DNA of 64,000 nt from Bryopsis sp. KO-2023 (taxonomy: Eukaryota > Chlorophyta > Ulvophyceae > Bryopsidales > Bryopsidaceae), in assembly GCA_030272585.1 (NCBI GenBank), contig BSYQ01000004.1, positions 248,001-312,000 on the forward strand, written 5' to 3'. The notes under the pieces were generated by a model. The model was not told where the DNA came from and ran no database searches. It saw only the letters and a list, made by a program, of their open reading frames with translations. Numbering within the stretch: the stretch's first letter is position 1; each line of letters begins with the position of its first letter. A program made the translations under genes and the position numbers. Positions 39,128-50,880 of the stretch are shown here, piece by piece.

Positions 39128-42100
39128 CTACTGAATATATCGAAGCACTCCCTCAATGCCCTCAGCGTCATACAAGGTCCTCGTCTGCTCCGCAAGACCC
39201 TCCAACCTCGCAAACTCCGCCAACCGCGGACCAAGCTTCTTCAGCTTGGCAAGGGATCGGATCCGACCGCGAGTGATGGGCGGATCGAAGGCGAGACCCT
39301 CGTAGGTGAAGGATCGGCTGACGGCCACGAAAGTAATGCCTGCCGCAAACTCCTTCGTCCCAAGGTCCACCAACACCCTGTCGAGTCCCTTGCCTTGGGA
39401 CTTGTGGATGGAGATGGCCCAAGCCGGCATGAGAGGAAGCATCTTCCTCTCTCCAGAAGCCCTGGTCGCAGATGTCCGGACGTCGCGAGTGATAGGGACA
39501 ATAGGAACGACCCCCTCGACCCCCTCCAAGAAGCTCGGCCCCCTGTAGTCGTCGAACCGAACCAAGACAGCATCCGGCAATGCAGGGGGAGTCGTGGACG
39601 TGTACACGATGTCATGAACGAAACCCATGGCGCCGTTGATGAGGCCGGCCTCTGTCCACGGGTTGGCTCGCAGCATCACCCTCGCTCCCTTGCATAAGCG
39701 CAAGGTAGATGGGAGATTCGTCGCGTCCTCCACGTCAAGACCCCTGGGCACTCGCAAATCCTCCGCCCTAATCATCGCCGTGGGTTGATCCAACGCCACG
39801 AGCCGATCGTTGTTATGGCTCTCGGCTTGGGCGTTGGTGGCGCATAGGTACAAGGCATCCGAGAAAGCCTGTCTGTCGTCCACTGAAAGGGTACGGAGGT
39901 TGCGAGCCATCAGGGCGTCGATGTCGGAATCCGTGGGACATCCTCGTCGAAGCCTCATGAGAATGTCCCGGAAGGCCACCTGGTCTTGGCCCGCCTGTCG
40001 CATGATCGCAGTGAGACGAACCACCACCCTGAACTGACGATACGCAGCAAAGCCGCGCAAGCGATCCGCCTTGGGCCTCTGCCCGCGATCGAACATCTCG
40101 GCATCGCTGACGGGAGGGAGCTGTCCGAAATCACCCTCAATGACAATCGACAAGCCCCCAAACAACTGATCCGCGTGCTCCGGAAACGCCTGTCTACCCC
40201 GGGAGTCGATCGATGCAAACGTCGATGCCCCGATCATCGATTTCTCATCGATGATGAGATATCGCACGCCCCTCAATCTCTCCTGAAGAAGGCTCAAGGC
40301 GTTGCCCTTGAGGTCCTTGCACCTCGAGCCCACGGGCAACATCAATAGAGAATGGAGCGTGCAACCGCCGACGTTGAAGGCGGCACAACCTGTCGGAGCG
40401 GCAACCACGACCGAACCCTCCCCATGCTCTCTCTCGATCGCGGCAACGACGGCATGAATCAGGGCACTCTTGCCCGTGCCGGCGGTCCCCTCGACGATCA
40501 TGCGCAAGGGAGGAGGGTCGTCGGAACGAGCATGCTCCACGATGATGTCATACGCGAGGCGTTGACTGTCAACGAGCTGATCACGATCGAGGTGGTCACG
40601 ATCTCTGGGCAAAGGGCCGTCCCGTCTCACGTCCTGGATGAAGGTCCGCATGGTCGGGACGTCGTACTGGGCCGCGCTCGCGTGCCAATCATGATCGGAG
40701 GCCTCCATCATGGGTCGGGCAAACTGTGGATGGGCAGCCAAAGCCCGCATCCAATCATCCTGCTCGTCCTCGGGGAACTGTCGATAGTCGTCGTCGCTCC
40801 CCTCGGAGCCATCCTCCTCCTCATCATCATCCCCCACCTCGGGAGCGATGGAAACCTCTCTGAACAAATCGATCGCCCTGTGCATGGGCTGCTCCTCCAA
40901 GAACGCATCGAATGCCTCGACCCAAGTCATCTCACCGCCACCAAGCAAATCCCGATCCACGTCTCTCCACTCCTTGTAGCGGATAAGGTATTGCTGGCAA
41001 AAGTCGGGAAAGCGCTCGTCATCACGCGGCACTGGCCGGCAAGGCGGAAAGATCCTGATGATCTTGGGCTTCATCTTGCGCTTGGGTGCCGCATTCCTCG
41101 GAAGGTCGTACCATCGAAAGAAGTCCTCCAAGCACTCCTTGATGTCGTCCGGACGGTTTTTGTACTCGTCCATCCACGAACGTCGAAGGAAACCACCCTC
41201 TTCTGTGGTGATCTCTCTCGAATCGTCAAGCACTATGACACCGAAAGTCCTAGAGGCCATCGTGAGCTTGGCCGAGGCAAGCTTGTGGAAGGCCTCCATC
41301 GTGCATACGTCATGCTCCTTGATGGTGCGGTTGAGCATCTTGACGACGGCCGAGATGGAGTTGGCCTCCTCAGCGGTGCGACACGCGTCGTCGAGGATCT
41401 CCGAAAACACCGCCATCAAGCCGCCGCTCTCCACCTCGGCCTTGCACGTGTAGCCGCACAGGTATCTCAAGAGGGCCGTCAACGACAAGATAGGTTGTAT
41501 GTCGATGTTGGCCCTGAAGCCCTGCAGCATCGGTCGCGCCTGGTACTGGTTGAAGCGCTGCTGCTTTCCGGGCCTCCTCGCGAGCTCGAGCCTGTACTTT
41601 TGCCTCGGATCCTCCACGATCTCCGCATGCGCCCGCACCTCCCTCGGGAACCTGAACCTGCACCTGCCCAAGTCCCGGTCCCTCTTGGACTTGAAGCAGC
41701 TGTTGGTGCACACGTGGGGTCCCTGAACCCTCAACAGCTCCTCCAAGTCCCTTGCACGCTCCTCGTCGCTCGTGCCGATCGACGTGTACGTCCTCGTGGA
41801 CGGGTGAGGCGTGGAGGGAGCGCTGCGGAAGTCCTCGTCCATGTCCAAGGTGATGCCGACTGTCTCTGTGAAGTACTCGATGACCTCTGCTCTCGTGTCG
41901 GCGCTCATCTCCTCGTGGGCGCTCCGCATCAAGTTGGGCGCATCCGGTAGCCACAAGAACCCGTGCATGTGGGGCGCCCCTCGCCACTGGTACTCGATCT
42001 TCGCCCAAAACTCGTCCGCGCCGAAGTAAGGCACCATCACCTTCTTGAGGAACGACTCGGATCGCTCCAAGAAGTAGGCATCGATGAGATCGGCGTTGTC

Positions 42101-44548
42101 CACCATCGCTCGCCTCTTCTTCGCCTTCCTCTGGGCCTCCGTGGCACAATCTGAGTAGTCGAGTTGGAGGAGAGTCTCGATCTGTGGCCAAAACATCTCG
42201 GCGGAGCTCAAGGTGAAGAAGAGCGAGGGCATGTAGCCCTGGCTACCCTCGACCGGGTGCGTGAGCTGCCGAAACATCTCCTCCAGCTCGCCACGTCTAT
42301 CGGACCAAAATTGCTTCGTTCCTCGTATCCTTGAACCAAAGGCAAGAATCTTCCTCATAAGGCTCGAATCACCCTCATCTACGAGGTCCTTCAAGTCCTT
42401 CACCGTCATCTTGTTGATGTCTAGGTTCCCCTTGAGGAACACCCGTGCCGTGCAAAACGCGGCTTTGCGATCTGCGAGATTGACGACCAAGAACTTGAAG
42501 CGTGGATGCCGCGCGAAACGACGATCCGGCCATCGCATCAGATGAAGAGCGTACTCTCGCATGCCATTGACGTCGGGAAAGCCGGCCGTCGTGTAGTCGG
42601 CAGCGCCACAAGGGAAAAGGGTGGGGAACGCCATCGAAAAGAGTCCTCGGGTCATGAACTCCTTGATCGGCTCCCTCTCTCGCACCGGAAAGGGAGCCAC
42701 GTTGTTCCCCTCGGCACGATCGATCGCCTCTGTGACAGATGCTCGGATCTTGTCGACCTCTCGAACTCCACGGATTGTCGTGGGTGCATGAGAGTGCATC
42801 GACACATCGCCGTCCGCCTCGTCGTCCGAATCGTGGGCGCGGAACCCGCCCTCCTCCTCAGCCTGGGCGGCCTGCCGCTCGGTGAACTCTCGCAATCCCT
42901 CGGGGCTCCCGTGCTCCGGAAGACGAGCGATAACGTCCTCGTCAATCTCAATCCCAGCATACCAGGGGTTGTTCTTCTGCAACCAACGCAAGGCACGGAG
43001 AACAACCCCTCGTCGCACGATGTGATCCTGATGAGTCCGATCAACCCCGTGTTGTCGGACCACCACCCAAGGAAGGTCTCTCGGGTCCACCGGCAGGCGC
43101 TGAAGGGCCTCGATCGTCTCCGAGTGGTCCGCCATAAAACCAATGAAGTGACCGCTCAACCGATGCATCCCGCTCTTGTGGATCCTCGCAATGTACATGC
43201 AAGGGTGAATACGGGCGATCAACATCTCCTCCATCTGGGTGAGGCCGGTGAGCTCGGGAGGAACGGGATCCGGCCAGAGCCCGTTCTCTTCGCTGTACGC
43301 TCGTCGATAGCGCGGATTCCTCTTGCACCTCGCACACGTGGAATCGCTGAAGTCGGCACCCGGCCCCGTCTCTCCACAACTCTGGCAAACGTTGCCGTGC
43401 CAGGTAACGGTCTGCTCCAAGTGACGCTCCCAATCGCGAATCAGCTCGTCGACGCTCGTGCGTTTGAGATTTTGCTTGTGGATCTTTTTTCTGGTCGCCC
43501 ATTCCTCTCGTTGCTTTTTCCTCTTTCGCTCGTTTTCTTTCCTCGTGTTCTCGTCGGACGCTTTCTTTTCGCTCGTGTCCGTTCTCTTTCGTTCCTCGCT
43601 CGCGTGTGTTTCACGCAATGCTTTTTTCTTTTCTTCGGACAATTTCGCTTCCCTCTCGCGCTTCAGCAAAGCACGTTTCTCCAACCTTTTTTCCTTCTCT
43701 GTTTCGGGCTTGCTCGCAATGTTTTCTTTCTCAGCATCCCTCATCTCTTTTGCTTTCTTCGCATCGCTTCGTTGCTTCCTCTTTCTTTCCCTCGCAAGGC
43801 GTTTTTTTCTTTCTTCTTTCGTTTCCGTTTCGGTTCCGGTTTCATTTTTGAGTTGGGGAGTTCTGTTTCCCACGATCGGCACGTTAATATTCGCAAGTAA
43901 TGAGGCGGGGGTGATCGCTTGGAGCTCGTTTCGCTCGTACACCCTGTCGTAGTGGTTACCTTTCGTGTTACATAATCTAACAAACACGTTATCCATGGCG
44001 CTGGTGGTAATCAAGTGAGTGGGGAACAAAGGATTAAATTTGAATACAGGGTAGTCACGTTGGTATAATTGTATTTCAAAAGGGGTTTGGAGGAGGGTCG
44101 CGGCCGCAAAAATAGTCCACGTGCTCGCCCACGTATCGTTGGACCGCATGTTATTTATCTTTATTTTTATCTCATCGATGGTGCACCCCTCAAAAGCGGC
44201 AAAAGTCACGGGGTGCGTCGCCGCCAGGTCGCATACCAAGGTTCGTAGGGTCCCCGCACTCGTTTCGTCCCCGCTTATTTCTTTGGATATGGCGTTAAAA
44301 AAACACGCCCCGTTTGCTGAACTGTGATCGACAAAAAATTCTGCCCCTAGGGCCACGTTCATTTGCTCGTATAACGAAAAATTTTGTCTCCCGTACGGGG
44401 AACTCGTCACTGGAGTGATCACGAAAGGATCACGAGAGATCACTCGCCTGTTTGGGATACCCAACCCCACGCACACTTGATTCCTCCACATCCATCGAGC
44501 TTGCACGTCGGACCTTGTGAAGCTCCTCGTCTCACCCACTGACGTCAT
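39128..44548 (-). CDS. RepHel protein with OTU protease-like domain, copy 2
   Basis: Same 1,806-residue product as copy 1, with the OTU Cys/His, zinc finger, HUH, two-tyrosine and PIF1 motifs all present. No amino acid difference noticed. Copy 2 is therefore also potentially active. Confidence 0.93.
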   Translation of the reverse strand: MTSVGETRSFTRSDVQARWMWRNQVCVGLGIPNRRVISRDPFVITPVTSSPYGRQNFSLYEQMNVALGAEFFVDHSSANGACFFNAISKEISGDETSAGTLRTLVCDLAATHPVTFAAFEGCTIDEIKIKINNMRSNDTWASTWTIFAAATLLQTPFEIQLYQRDYPVFKFNPLFPTHLITTSAMDNVFVRLCNTKGNHYDRVYERNELQAITPASLLANINVPIVGNRTPQLKNETGTETETKEERKKRLARERKRKQRSDAKKAKEMRDAEKENIASKPETEKEKRLEKRALLKREREAKLSEEKKKALRETHASEERKRTDTSEKKASDENTRKENERKRKKQREEWATRKKIHKQNLKRTSVDELIRDWERHLEQTVTWHGNVCQSCGETGPGADFSDSTCARCKRNPRYRRAYSEENGLWPDPVPPELTGLTQMEEMLIARIHPCMYIARIHKSGMHRLSGHFIGFMADHSETIEALQRLPVDPRDLPWVVVRQHGVDRTHQDHIVRRGVVLRALRWLQKNNPWYAGIEIDEDVIARLPEHGSPEGLREFTERQAAQAEEEGGFRAHDSDDEADGDVSMHSHAPTTIRGVREVDKIRASVTEAIDRAEGNNVAPFPVREREPIKEFMTRGLFSMAFPTLFPCGAADYTTAGFPDVNGMREYALHLMRWPDRRFARHPRFKFLVVNLADRKAAFCTARVFLKGNLDINKMTVKDLKDLVDEGDSSLMRKILAFGSRIRGTKQFWSDRRGELEEMFRQLTHPVEGSQGYMPSLFFTLSSAEMFWPQIETLLQLDYSDCATEAQRKAKKRRAMVDNADLIDAYFLERSESFLKKVMVPYFGADEFWAKIEYQWRGAPHMHGFLWLPDAPNLMRSAHEEMSADTRAEVIEYFTETVGITLDMDEDFRSAPSTPHPSTRTYTSIGTSDEERARDLEELLRVQGPHVCTNSCFKSKRDRDLGRCRFRFPREVRAHAEIVEDPRQKYRLELARRPGKQQRFNQYQARPMLQGFRANIDIQPILSLTALLRYLCGYTCKAEVESGGLMAVFSEILDDACRTAEEANSISAVVKMLNRTIKEHDVCTMEAFHKLASAKLTMASRTFGVIVLDDSREITTEEGGFLRRSWMDEYKNRPDDIKECLEDFFRWYDLPRNAAPKRKMKPKIIRIFPPCRPVPRDDERFPDFCQQYLIRYKEWRDVDRDLLGGGEMTWVEAFDAFLEEQPMHRAIDLFREVSIAPEVGDDDEEEDGSEGSDDDYRQFPEDEQDDWMRALAAHPQFARPMMEASDHDWHASAAQYDVPTMRTFIQDVRRDGPLPRDRDHLDRDQLVDSQRLAYDIIVEHARSDDPPPLRMIVEGTAGTGKSALIHAVVAAIEREHGEGSVVVAAPTGCAAFNVGGCTLHSLLMLPVGSRCKDLKGNALSLLQERLRGVRYLIIDEKSMIGASTFASIDSRGRQAFPEHADQLFGGLSIVIEGDFGQLPPVSDAEMFDRGQRPKADRLRGFAAYRQFRVVVRLTAIMRQAGQDQVAFRDILMRLRRGCPTDSDIDALMARNLRTLSVDDRQAFSDALYLCATNAQAESHNNDRLVALDQPTAMIRAEDLRVPRGLDVEDATNLPSTLRLCKGARVMLRANPWTEAGLINGAMGFVHDIVYTSTTPPALPDAVLVRFDDYRGPSFLEGVEGVVPIVPITRDVRTSATRASGERKMLPLMPAWAISIHKSQGKGLDRVLVDLGTKEFAAGITFVAVSRSFTYEGLAFDPPITRGRIRSLAKLKKLGPRLAEFARLEGLAEQTRTLYDAEGIEGVLRYIQ

Positions 44549-45755
44549 CTATACAAATATTCGAAAAAACAAACGAATTCATTGAAATTCCGTGAATAGA
44601 GAGAAGATTCAAGGGGTTTCTTGGGCTGATTTTTCATGCGAAACACCCACGATAGTCAATGCCTCAAAAAATCATTTATTTGCACTCCATTAGGCTTATA
44701 CAATAGCTTTCTTTTGTTTTATACAATATTTGGGTGGCCGAATCCCTCCCGACGTCCGGAAGTCGTCAAAGGACGATCGACCTAAAGTTTTTCCTTTAAA
44801 ACGTGACAAAATAGTATGTAGTGGCTTCCCCTCGACTCCACGTTTCCAACGCGCTTTGTTTCGTCGGAAACGACACGGTATAAGAGAAGTTATGAGGAAA
44901 AACATAAAGAATCTCAACAGGAGGGAGATCTTTTCGGCGACGAAGTTGGTTTCTCCCAAAAAAGAACGCGAACAAGGTGGAACCAAGCCAGAAAAAGGAA
45001 AACAAAGAAGAATAGGGAGAGGTTTCCCTAAAACCTTTTCTGTCGACCCCTACATGTTTGAATTTCCAGGAAATAAGCCTTCAGGAGGTGTGGGAGTCGA
45101 ACCCACTTCACCCTCCTTCTTCTCTCACCTTGTTCGCGTTCTCAACACGCCTGCGTCGTCGCGTACGTCGTCGCTCGTCGCCTTTTTTTCCTTCCTCGAC
45201 TTTCCTTGCTCGATCTTCGTGGATCGTCGATGGTTACGCGAGAATCGGAAGTCGTCAATGACAGGGACGGGATGAGAGTCACATCACTCTTCCAGGTACG
45301 TCATCCTTGAGGACTTCGATTTCGCTTCACGGTTTTGGTGGGGTGGAATGGTGGGGATCCGCGAGAACACTTTCTCGAGATATCGACATGGACTCGCTGC
45401 GTGTTGACGATACGGCCGACGGCGGCAGAGACGACCGGAAACACGAGAAACCAGAGCTTACTCGTGTGAGGAGGGTATTCGCCAGGAGACGAAAGAAACG
45501 CAGGTGAGTGAACGTGAAATAATGCTCACAGCGGGTTCCAGGTTGGGTTCGACTCCCAAGTGAGACCACAAACGTAAAGAGGGAAGGAACTCTTGCAGTA
45601 AACGTAGTGCTAGCTTCCTCTGAACCATTTGCAGGCGTGAGGGGCAGCCCATCCACAACTCTGGCTTCTGTCAAACTTCCTGGTATCCATCATTGACAGC
45701 TTTTTACGTTGAATTCAGTCGAAGTAAAAACACCGTCAGCAAACAGATCGGTTGG

Positions 45756-46575
45756 GAAGGGCCTGTTTTTTTTTTGTTTTTTTTTTGGAAAGGATAGGTC
45801 ATTTGCTGTGGTTCCTGGGAAGTGGAAAGGGGGAAGGGAAGAGTTGTTTTTTTTCGATTGAATGGAATGGAAGGGTATTTTTTTTGCTAAGCAAAGGGAA
45901 AGAGAAGGGCCAGGTGTTCTTTTCAATGGGAAAGGGAAGGGCCTGTTTTTTTTTTGTTTTTTTTTTGGAAAGGATAGGTCGTTTGCTGTGGTTCCTGGGA
46001 AGTGAAAAGGGGGAAGGGAAGAGTTGTTTTTTTTCGATTGAATGGAATGGAAGGGTATTTTTTTTGAGACGGAGCAAAGGGAAAGAGAAGGGCCAGGTGT
46101 TCTTTTCAATGGGAAAGGGAAGGGCCTGGTTTTTTGTTGCTTGTTTCAAGGGGAAGGGAATCGCCCAGTTTTTTTTCTATGTTTTCAAGTAAGGGAAGGG
46201 AGCAGAGTAGAGCAAGGGAAGGGAGCAAAGGCTTCCTTTTCCCTGTTTCAAGGGGAGGGATAGGCCAGTTTTTATTTTTTTGAAGGGGAAAGGGAGGGGG
46301 GGGGGTCTCTTTTTTATAAGGGAGAAGGGAAGGACCAGTTTTATTTTATATTTGTTGCAGTGTTCTTTCAAGGGAAGGGAAAAGGAGGGGAGAGGAGAAG
46401 AGAGGCTTGTTTTCCTTGTTTGAAGAAAAGGAAAAAGGAAGTGCCAGTTTTTTTCAAGGGGGATGGGAAGGGAGAGAGTGGTTTTTTTTGGGTTGCTTCA
46501 AGGGGAGGGGAACGGCCCAGTTGTTTTTTTCTATTTCTGTAAGGGAAGGGAAGCAAGGCTCAGTTGTTTTTTCGA
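45756..46575. repeat. Purine-rich repeat block, copy 2
   Basis: Direct repeats starting at 45756 and 45936, as in copy 1, with the same lengths. Confidence 0.85.
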
Positions 46576-47192
46576 TCACGATCACCGAAAGCGCGTCGCA
46601 CTGCGCGCAGCGCCTTTTCCCAAGGCGCTCTTTTTCGCTGTTTTTTCCTGTTTTTTCCTTTTTTTCCAACTCCGAGCGAGCCAGACCTGGGCGAGGGCGC
46701 CGCGCGCAGCGCACAGCACCCTCGCCCATCACACCTTTTAATTCAACAGGTCGCTGCGCGCTGCGCAGCTCCCTCGCCCATCACTTTTTTTAATTTGATA
46801 GGTCGCTGCGCTGCCCCCAGCGACCTCGCCCATCACCTTTTAAAAAGAGCGAGCTGCGCAGCGCGCAGCTCCCTCGCCCTTTCCTTTTCGATGGTGCCGC
46901 GCCGCGCTTCGCGCAGCGCCTCCCCCCCTCGTTCTCCGCCAGTTCGCTGCGCTTCGCGCAGCGCCCTGGAAACCACCCAAGTCGCGCGAGTCGGACCTGC
47001 GCTCCGCGCAGTTTCGCTGCAGCTGCGCGCCGGTCCGCCATGCGAGCAGCGTCGACCGACATGGCGCCTCGAAAATCAGACATGCGAGCGCGGAGCGTGA
47101 CCGGCTACGCAGGGAAAATCGCCCTCAGGGCTAGTACCCTGCGGGGACAAAATCGTTGATCCAAGGAAAATCTTCATTACATTCGATTTCCC

Positions 47193-48317
47193 AATTAACC
47201 GGTCTGTCTCATCGCTTTGACAGAGAGAGGGAAATCGAATGTAACAGTTGTTCGTTTTTTTTTGTTTTTTTTTTCGACCTCCCAGCGAACGAACTCCCAG
47301 CGAACCAGAAGCTGTAAGTTCCATTCGATTTTCCTTTTTACATTATGTAACCCCTCTTTCGTCGATCTTTTTTTTTTTTTCGAACTTGGAGCGAACCAGA
47401 CCTGGGCGAGGGCGCAGCGCGCAGCTCCCTCGCCCCTCACACCTGGCCATTCGACAGGTCGCTGCGCAGCGCGCAACACCCTCGCCCCTCAAACCTGTTG
47501 ATTCGACAGGTCGCTGCGCAGCGACAGCACCCTCGCCCCTCACACTTTAATTCAACAGGTCGCTGCGCGCTGCGCAGCTCCCTCGCCCCTCACACCTGTC
47601 ACCTTGACAGGTCGCTGCGCAGCGCGCAGCTCCCTCACCCATCACAATTTCTAATTAAACAGGTCGTGCGCTACCCCCAGCACCCACGCCCATCACACTT
47701 CCTAACTCCCTCGCCCCTCACATTTTTTGAGTCGTCGCTGCAGAGCGCGCAGCTCCCTCGCCCTTTCAGTTCGAAGCTCCCTGTCCCATCAGTTCATTCA
47801 AGTGGTCGCTGCGCTACGCGCAGCTCCCTGGCGCTGCGCGCACCACCCTCACCCATCACACTTTTAAAATTAACAGGTCGCTGCGCTGCGCGCAGCGACC
47901 TCGCCCAACACGTTTTAAAAGGAGCGAGCTGCGCAGCCCCTCACACTTTTTAAGGGGTCGCTGCGCAGCGCGCAGCTCCCTCGCCCATCACCCCTGTCGA
48001 TCTGACAGGTCGCTGCGCAGCGCGCAGCTCCCTCGCCCTTTCGTTTTCGACTTTACTCTACTTTCCCTTTTCTTTTCGCTTCGCGCAGCGCCCTGGAAAA
48101 CTCGCAGAGTCGGGGGAGTCGGACCTGCGCTCCGCGCAAGTCCGCCATGCGAGCGGCGTCGACCGACATGGCGCGTCGAAAATCAGACATGCGCGCTCGG
48201 AGCGTGACCGGCTACGCAGGGACATTTTGCCTTTGGGCTAGTACCCTGCAACCCACCAAGCGGGTGGAGGGACATTTTGTTGATCCAAGGAAAATCTTCA
48301 TTACATTACGATTTCCC
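47193..48317 (-). mobile_element. Array unit 9, non-autonomous (type f, 1,125 bp)
   Basis: Stem-loop CTGTC/GACAG. It has the doubled leader motif (one copy reads GACCTCCCAGC), then the longest stem-loop minisatellite of the array (47410-48040), with several degenerate units. The conserved right-end block is at 48142-48230. No coding capacity. Confidence 0.8.
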
Positions 48318-49584
48318 AATTAACCGGTCTGTCTCATCGCTTTGACAGAGAGAGGGAAATCGAATGTAACAGTTTTTTCGTTTTTTCTTTTTTTTTTTCG
48401 AACTCCCAGCGAACGAACTCTCAGCGAACCACAAGCTGTAACTTAGATTCGATTTCCCTTTTTACATTAGGTAACCCCTTCTTCGTTTTTTTTTTTTTTT
48501 CCAACTCCGAGCAAATCAGATCTGGGCTAGGGCGCTGCGCGCAGCGAACTTGTTTTTTTCCAAGTCGCGGAAGTCGGACTGGCGCGACTTGGAAAAAAAC
48601 GTGGTTTCTTTTTTTTTTTTTTGGAAACCAAATCTGGGCGAGGGCGTCGCGCGCAGCGCCCTCGTTTTTTCCAAGTCGCGCCAGTCGCGCAGCGCCCTTT
48701 CCCAAGGCGCTCGTTCGTCGGTTTTTTTTTTTTTAACTCTCAGCGAACCAGATCTGCGCCCAGCGACCTAACCCATCCCTTTAAGATCCCTTTATTTATT
48801 CCAACAGGTCGCTGCGCTGCGCCCAGCGACCTCGCCCATATCTTTTTTTAGTCCAACAGGTCGCTGCGCTGCGCCCAGCGACCTCGCCCATCACTTGCTT
48901 CAAGTGGTCGTCTGTAATTTCGCAGCTCCCTGTCCCATCACCTTTTTAAAGGAGCGAGCTGCGCAGCGCGCAGCGCCCTCACCCTTATCGTTTCGAAGCT
49001 GCCTGTCCCATCAGTTTACTGAAGTGATCGCTGCGCTGCGCGCAGCTCCCTGGCGCTGCGCGCACCACACTCACCCATCACACTTTTTAAATTAACAGGT
49101 CGCTGAGCGCAGCGACCTCGCCCAGCACGTTTTCAAAGTAGCGAGCTGCGCAGCCCCTCACACTTTTTAAGGGGTCGCTGCGCAGCGCGCAGCTCCCTCG
49201 CCCATCACATTTTTAAAATTCAAAGGTCGGTGCGCTGCCCCCAGCGACCTCGCCCATCACCTTTTTAAAAGAGGGAGCTGCGCAGCGCGCAGCTCTCTCG
49301 CCCTTTCCTTTTCGGCTTTGCTTCGCGCAGCGCCCCCCCTTCCTCGTCGTTCCCCAGTTCGCTGCGCTTCGCGCAGCTCCCTCGCCCATTCAGTTGCGAT
49401 TCAGCTTCGCGCCGGTCCGCCATGCGAGCAGCGTCGACCGACATGGCGCTTCGAAAATCAGACATGCGAGCGCGGAGCGTGACCGGCGACGCAGGGACAT
49501 TTGGCCTTCGGGCTAGTACCCCGCAAGCGGAGAGAGGGACATTTCGTCCTCTTAAGGAAAATCTTCATTACATTACGATTTCCC
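48318..49584 (-). mobile_element. Array unit 10, non-autonomous (type g, 1,267 bp)
   Basis: Common end class. The middle resembles unit 1 (CCAAGTCGCGGAAGTCGGAC blocks at about 48560-48700), while the right part carries the minisatellite and a right end nearly the same as unit 1 (AGCGGAGAGAGGGACATTTC). It looks like a mosaic of a unit-1-like and another non-autonomous sequence. No coding capacity. Confidence 0.8.
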
Positions 49585-50880
49585 AATTAACCGGTCTGTC
49601 TCATTGCTTTGACAAAGAGAGGGAAATCGAATGTAAAGAAAACCGTCGTCTGACACACGAAGTTGTGACACGAATGAGCACGTGAAAATAACACGGGAAG
49701 GACCAAACTTAAAACGGATTACAGCGAAATAACCAGCCTTCGCAACATCTATGCATAATCTGAACTTCCACTCACATCACAATTATCATTATTTTTATTT
49801 CCCATCCATATATCCGAACCAAACGTTATTCTTTCCTTATGTTGTTGTTTTTGTTTTTTTTTCCTTCTTTTTTTTCAATTCCTAAATCCAAACCGAACGT
49901 TATTCTTTCCTTATTTTTATTTTCAAGTTTTTAAAGTTTTTCTCCGATTCCTACTCCCAAACCGAACATTATTATGTTCTTTGTTTTCTCTAATCCCAAT
50001 ATCTAAGCCCTAAATTTTTTTTCTTTTATCCTCATGATTTTTTTATTTATGATCCCTAAATCCGGTGTAATTTTTTTTTTTTTTTTTTTTTTTTTTCCTC
50101 GACCTCATAACAGTGCATATCCGTTTCCCTCCTAAAGATACCTCGTAAGATCCGCATAGAAACTTCAACTTTTTTTTTTACCGTCTAAAAATCCTCCGTT
50201 CTCTCTTTCTCTCTTGCATCAATTTTTCCGTCTTTTTTTTCAACAATGAAAGCAAAACTTCCACTCGAGCGAAGCTTAATCTCAATAGAATCGAGAGAGT
50301 GCACATCACCATAGCAATCAGCAAAGGCTATAGAGAGGAGCCGTACCCAACGGATGCGGGGAAACATCCAATAATCCAAACGGTCGGGGCAAACCGTGAC
50401 TCGTGTGGGGGGCGACACACGTAATGCGCGGGGGAACGCAACAAAAAACGGGTTGCTGATTGCTTATAGCTCAGAGAACTCCCAAGAAACTTAAAGAGAA
50501 TAGCATCATCCGAGAGGGTAGAACCGACATGAAAGCAAACGAACTATGCGGAGGTATCGAAATCTACAAAAAGAAAACCCATCGGATCGAGGATACTGCA
50601 AATAACGAAGAAAAAAGGAAGAAAACAAAACGTGTGATACATAGAATCGGCACAAAAAAACGGCACAAGGGAGAATCTTCGTTGGGTGACTGTCTATTGG
50701 ATCAATCCTACGTGGAAAACTCAGAAACAACATCGAAGACACACAAATTTAAAACAAAACATCATAAAACATGCTCACAATCAAAGAGGAACATATAAAA
50801 GAAAAATATGATCAAAAACAGAAAAAAGAACACTCGAACCAAAGGAAAACAATATGGTCCCCACAAACACATGAAAAAAA

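Larger units (their letters stand above)
37832..47192 (-). mobile_element. Array unit 8: autonomous Helitron2-like element, copy 2 (9,361 bp)
   Basis: Same length and layout as copy 1. The one difference I noticed is at 38663 (A here, C at the matching 27458 and 50416), in the non-coding 3' region. Its neighbours are unit 7 on the left and unit 9 on the right, different from those of copies 1 and 3. Confidence 0.9.
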
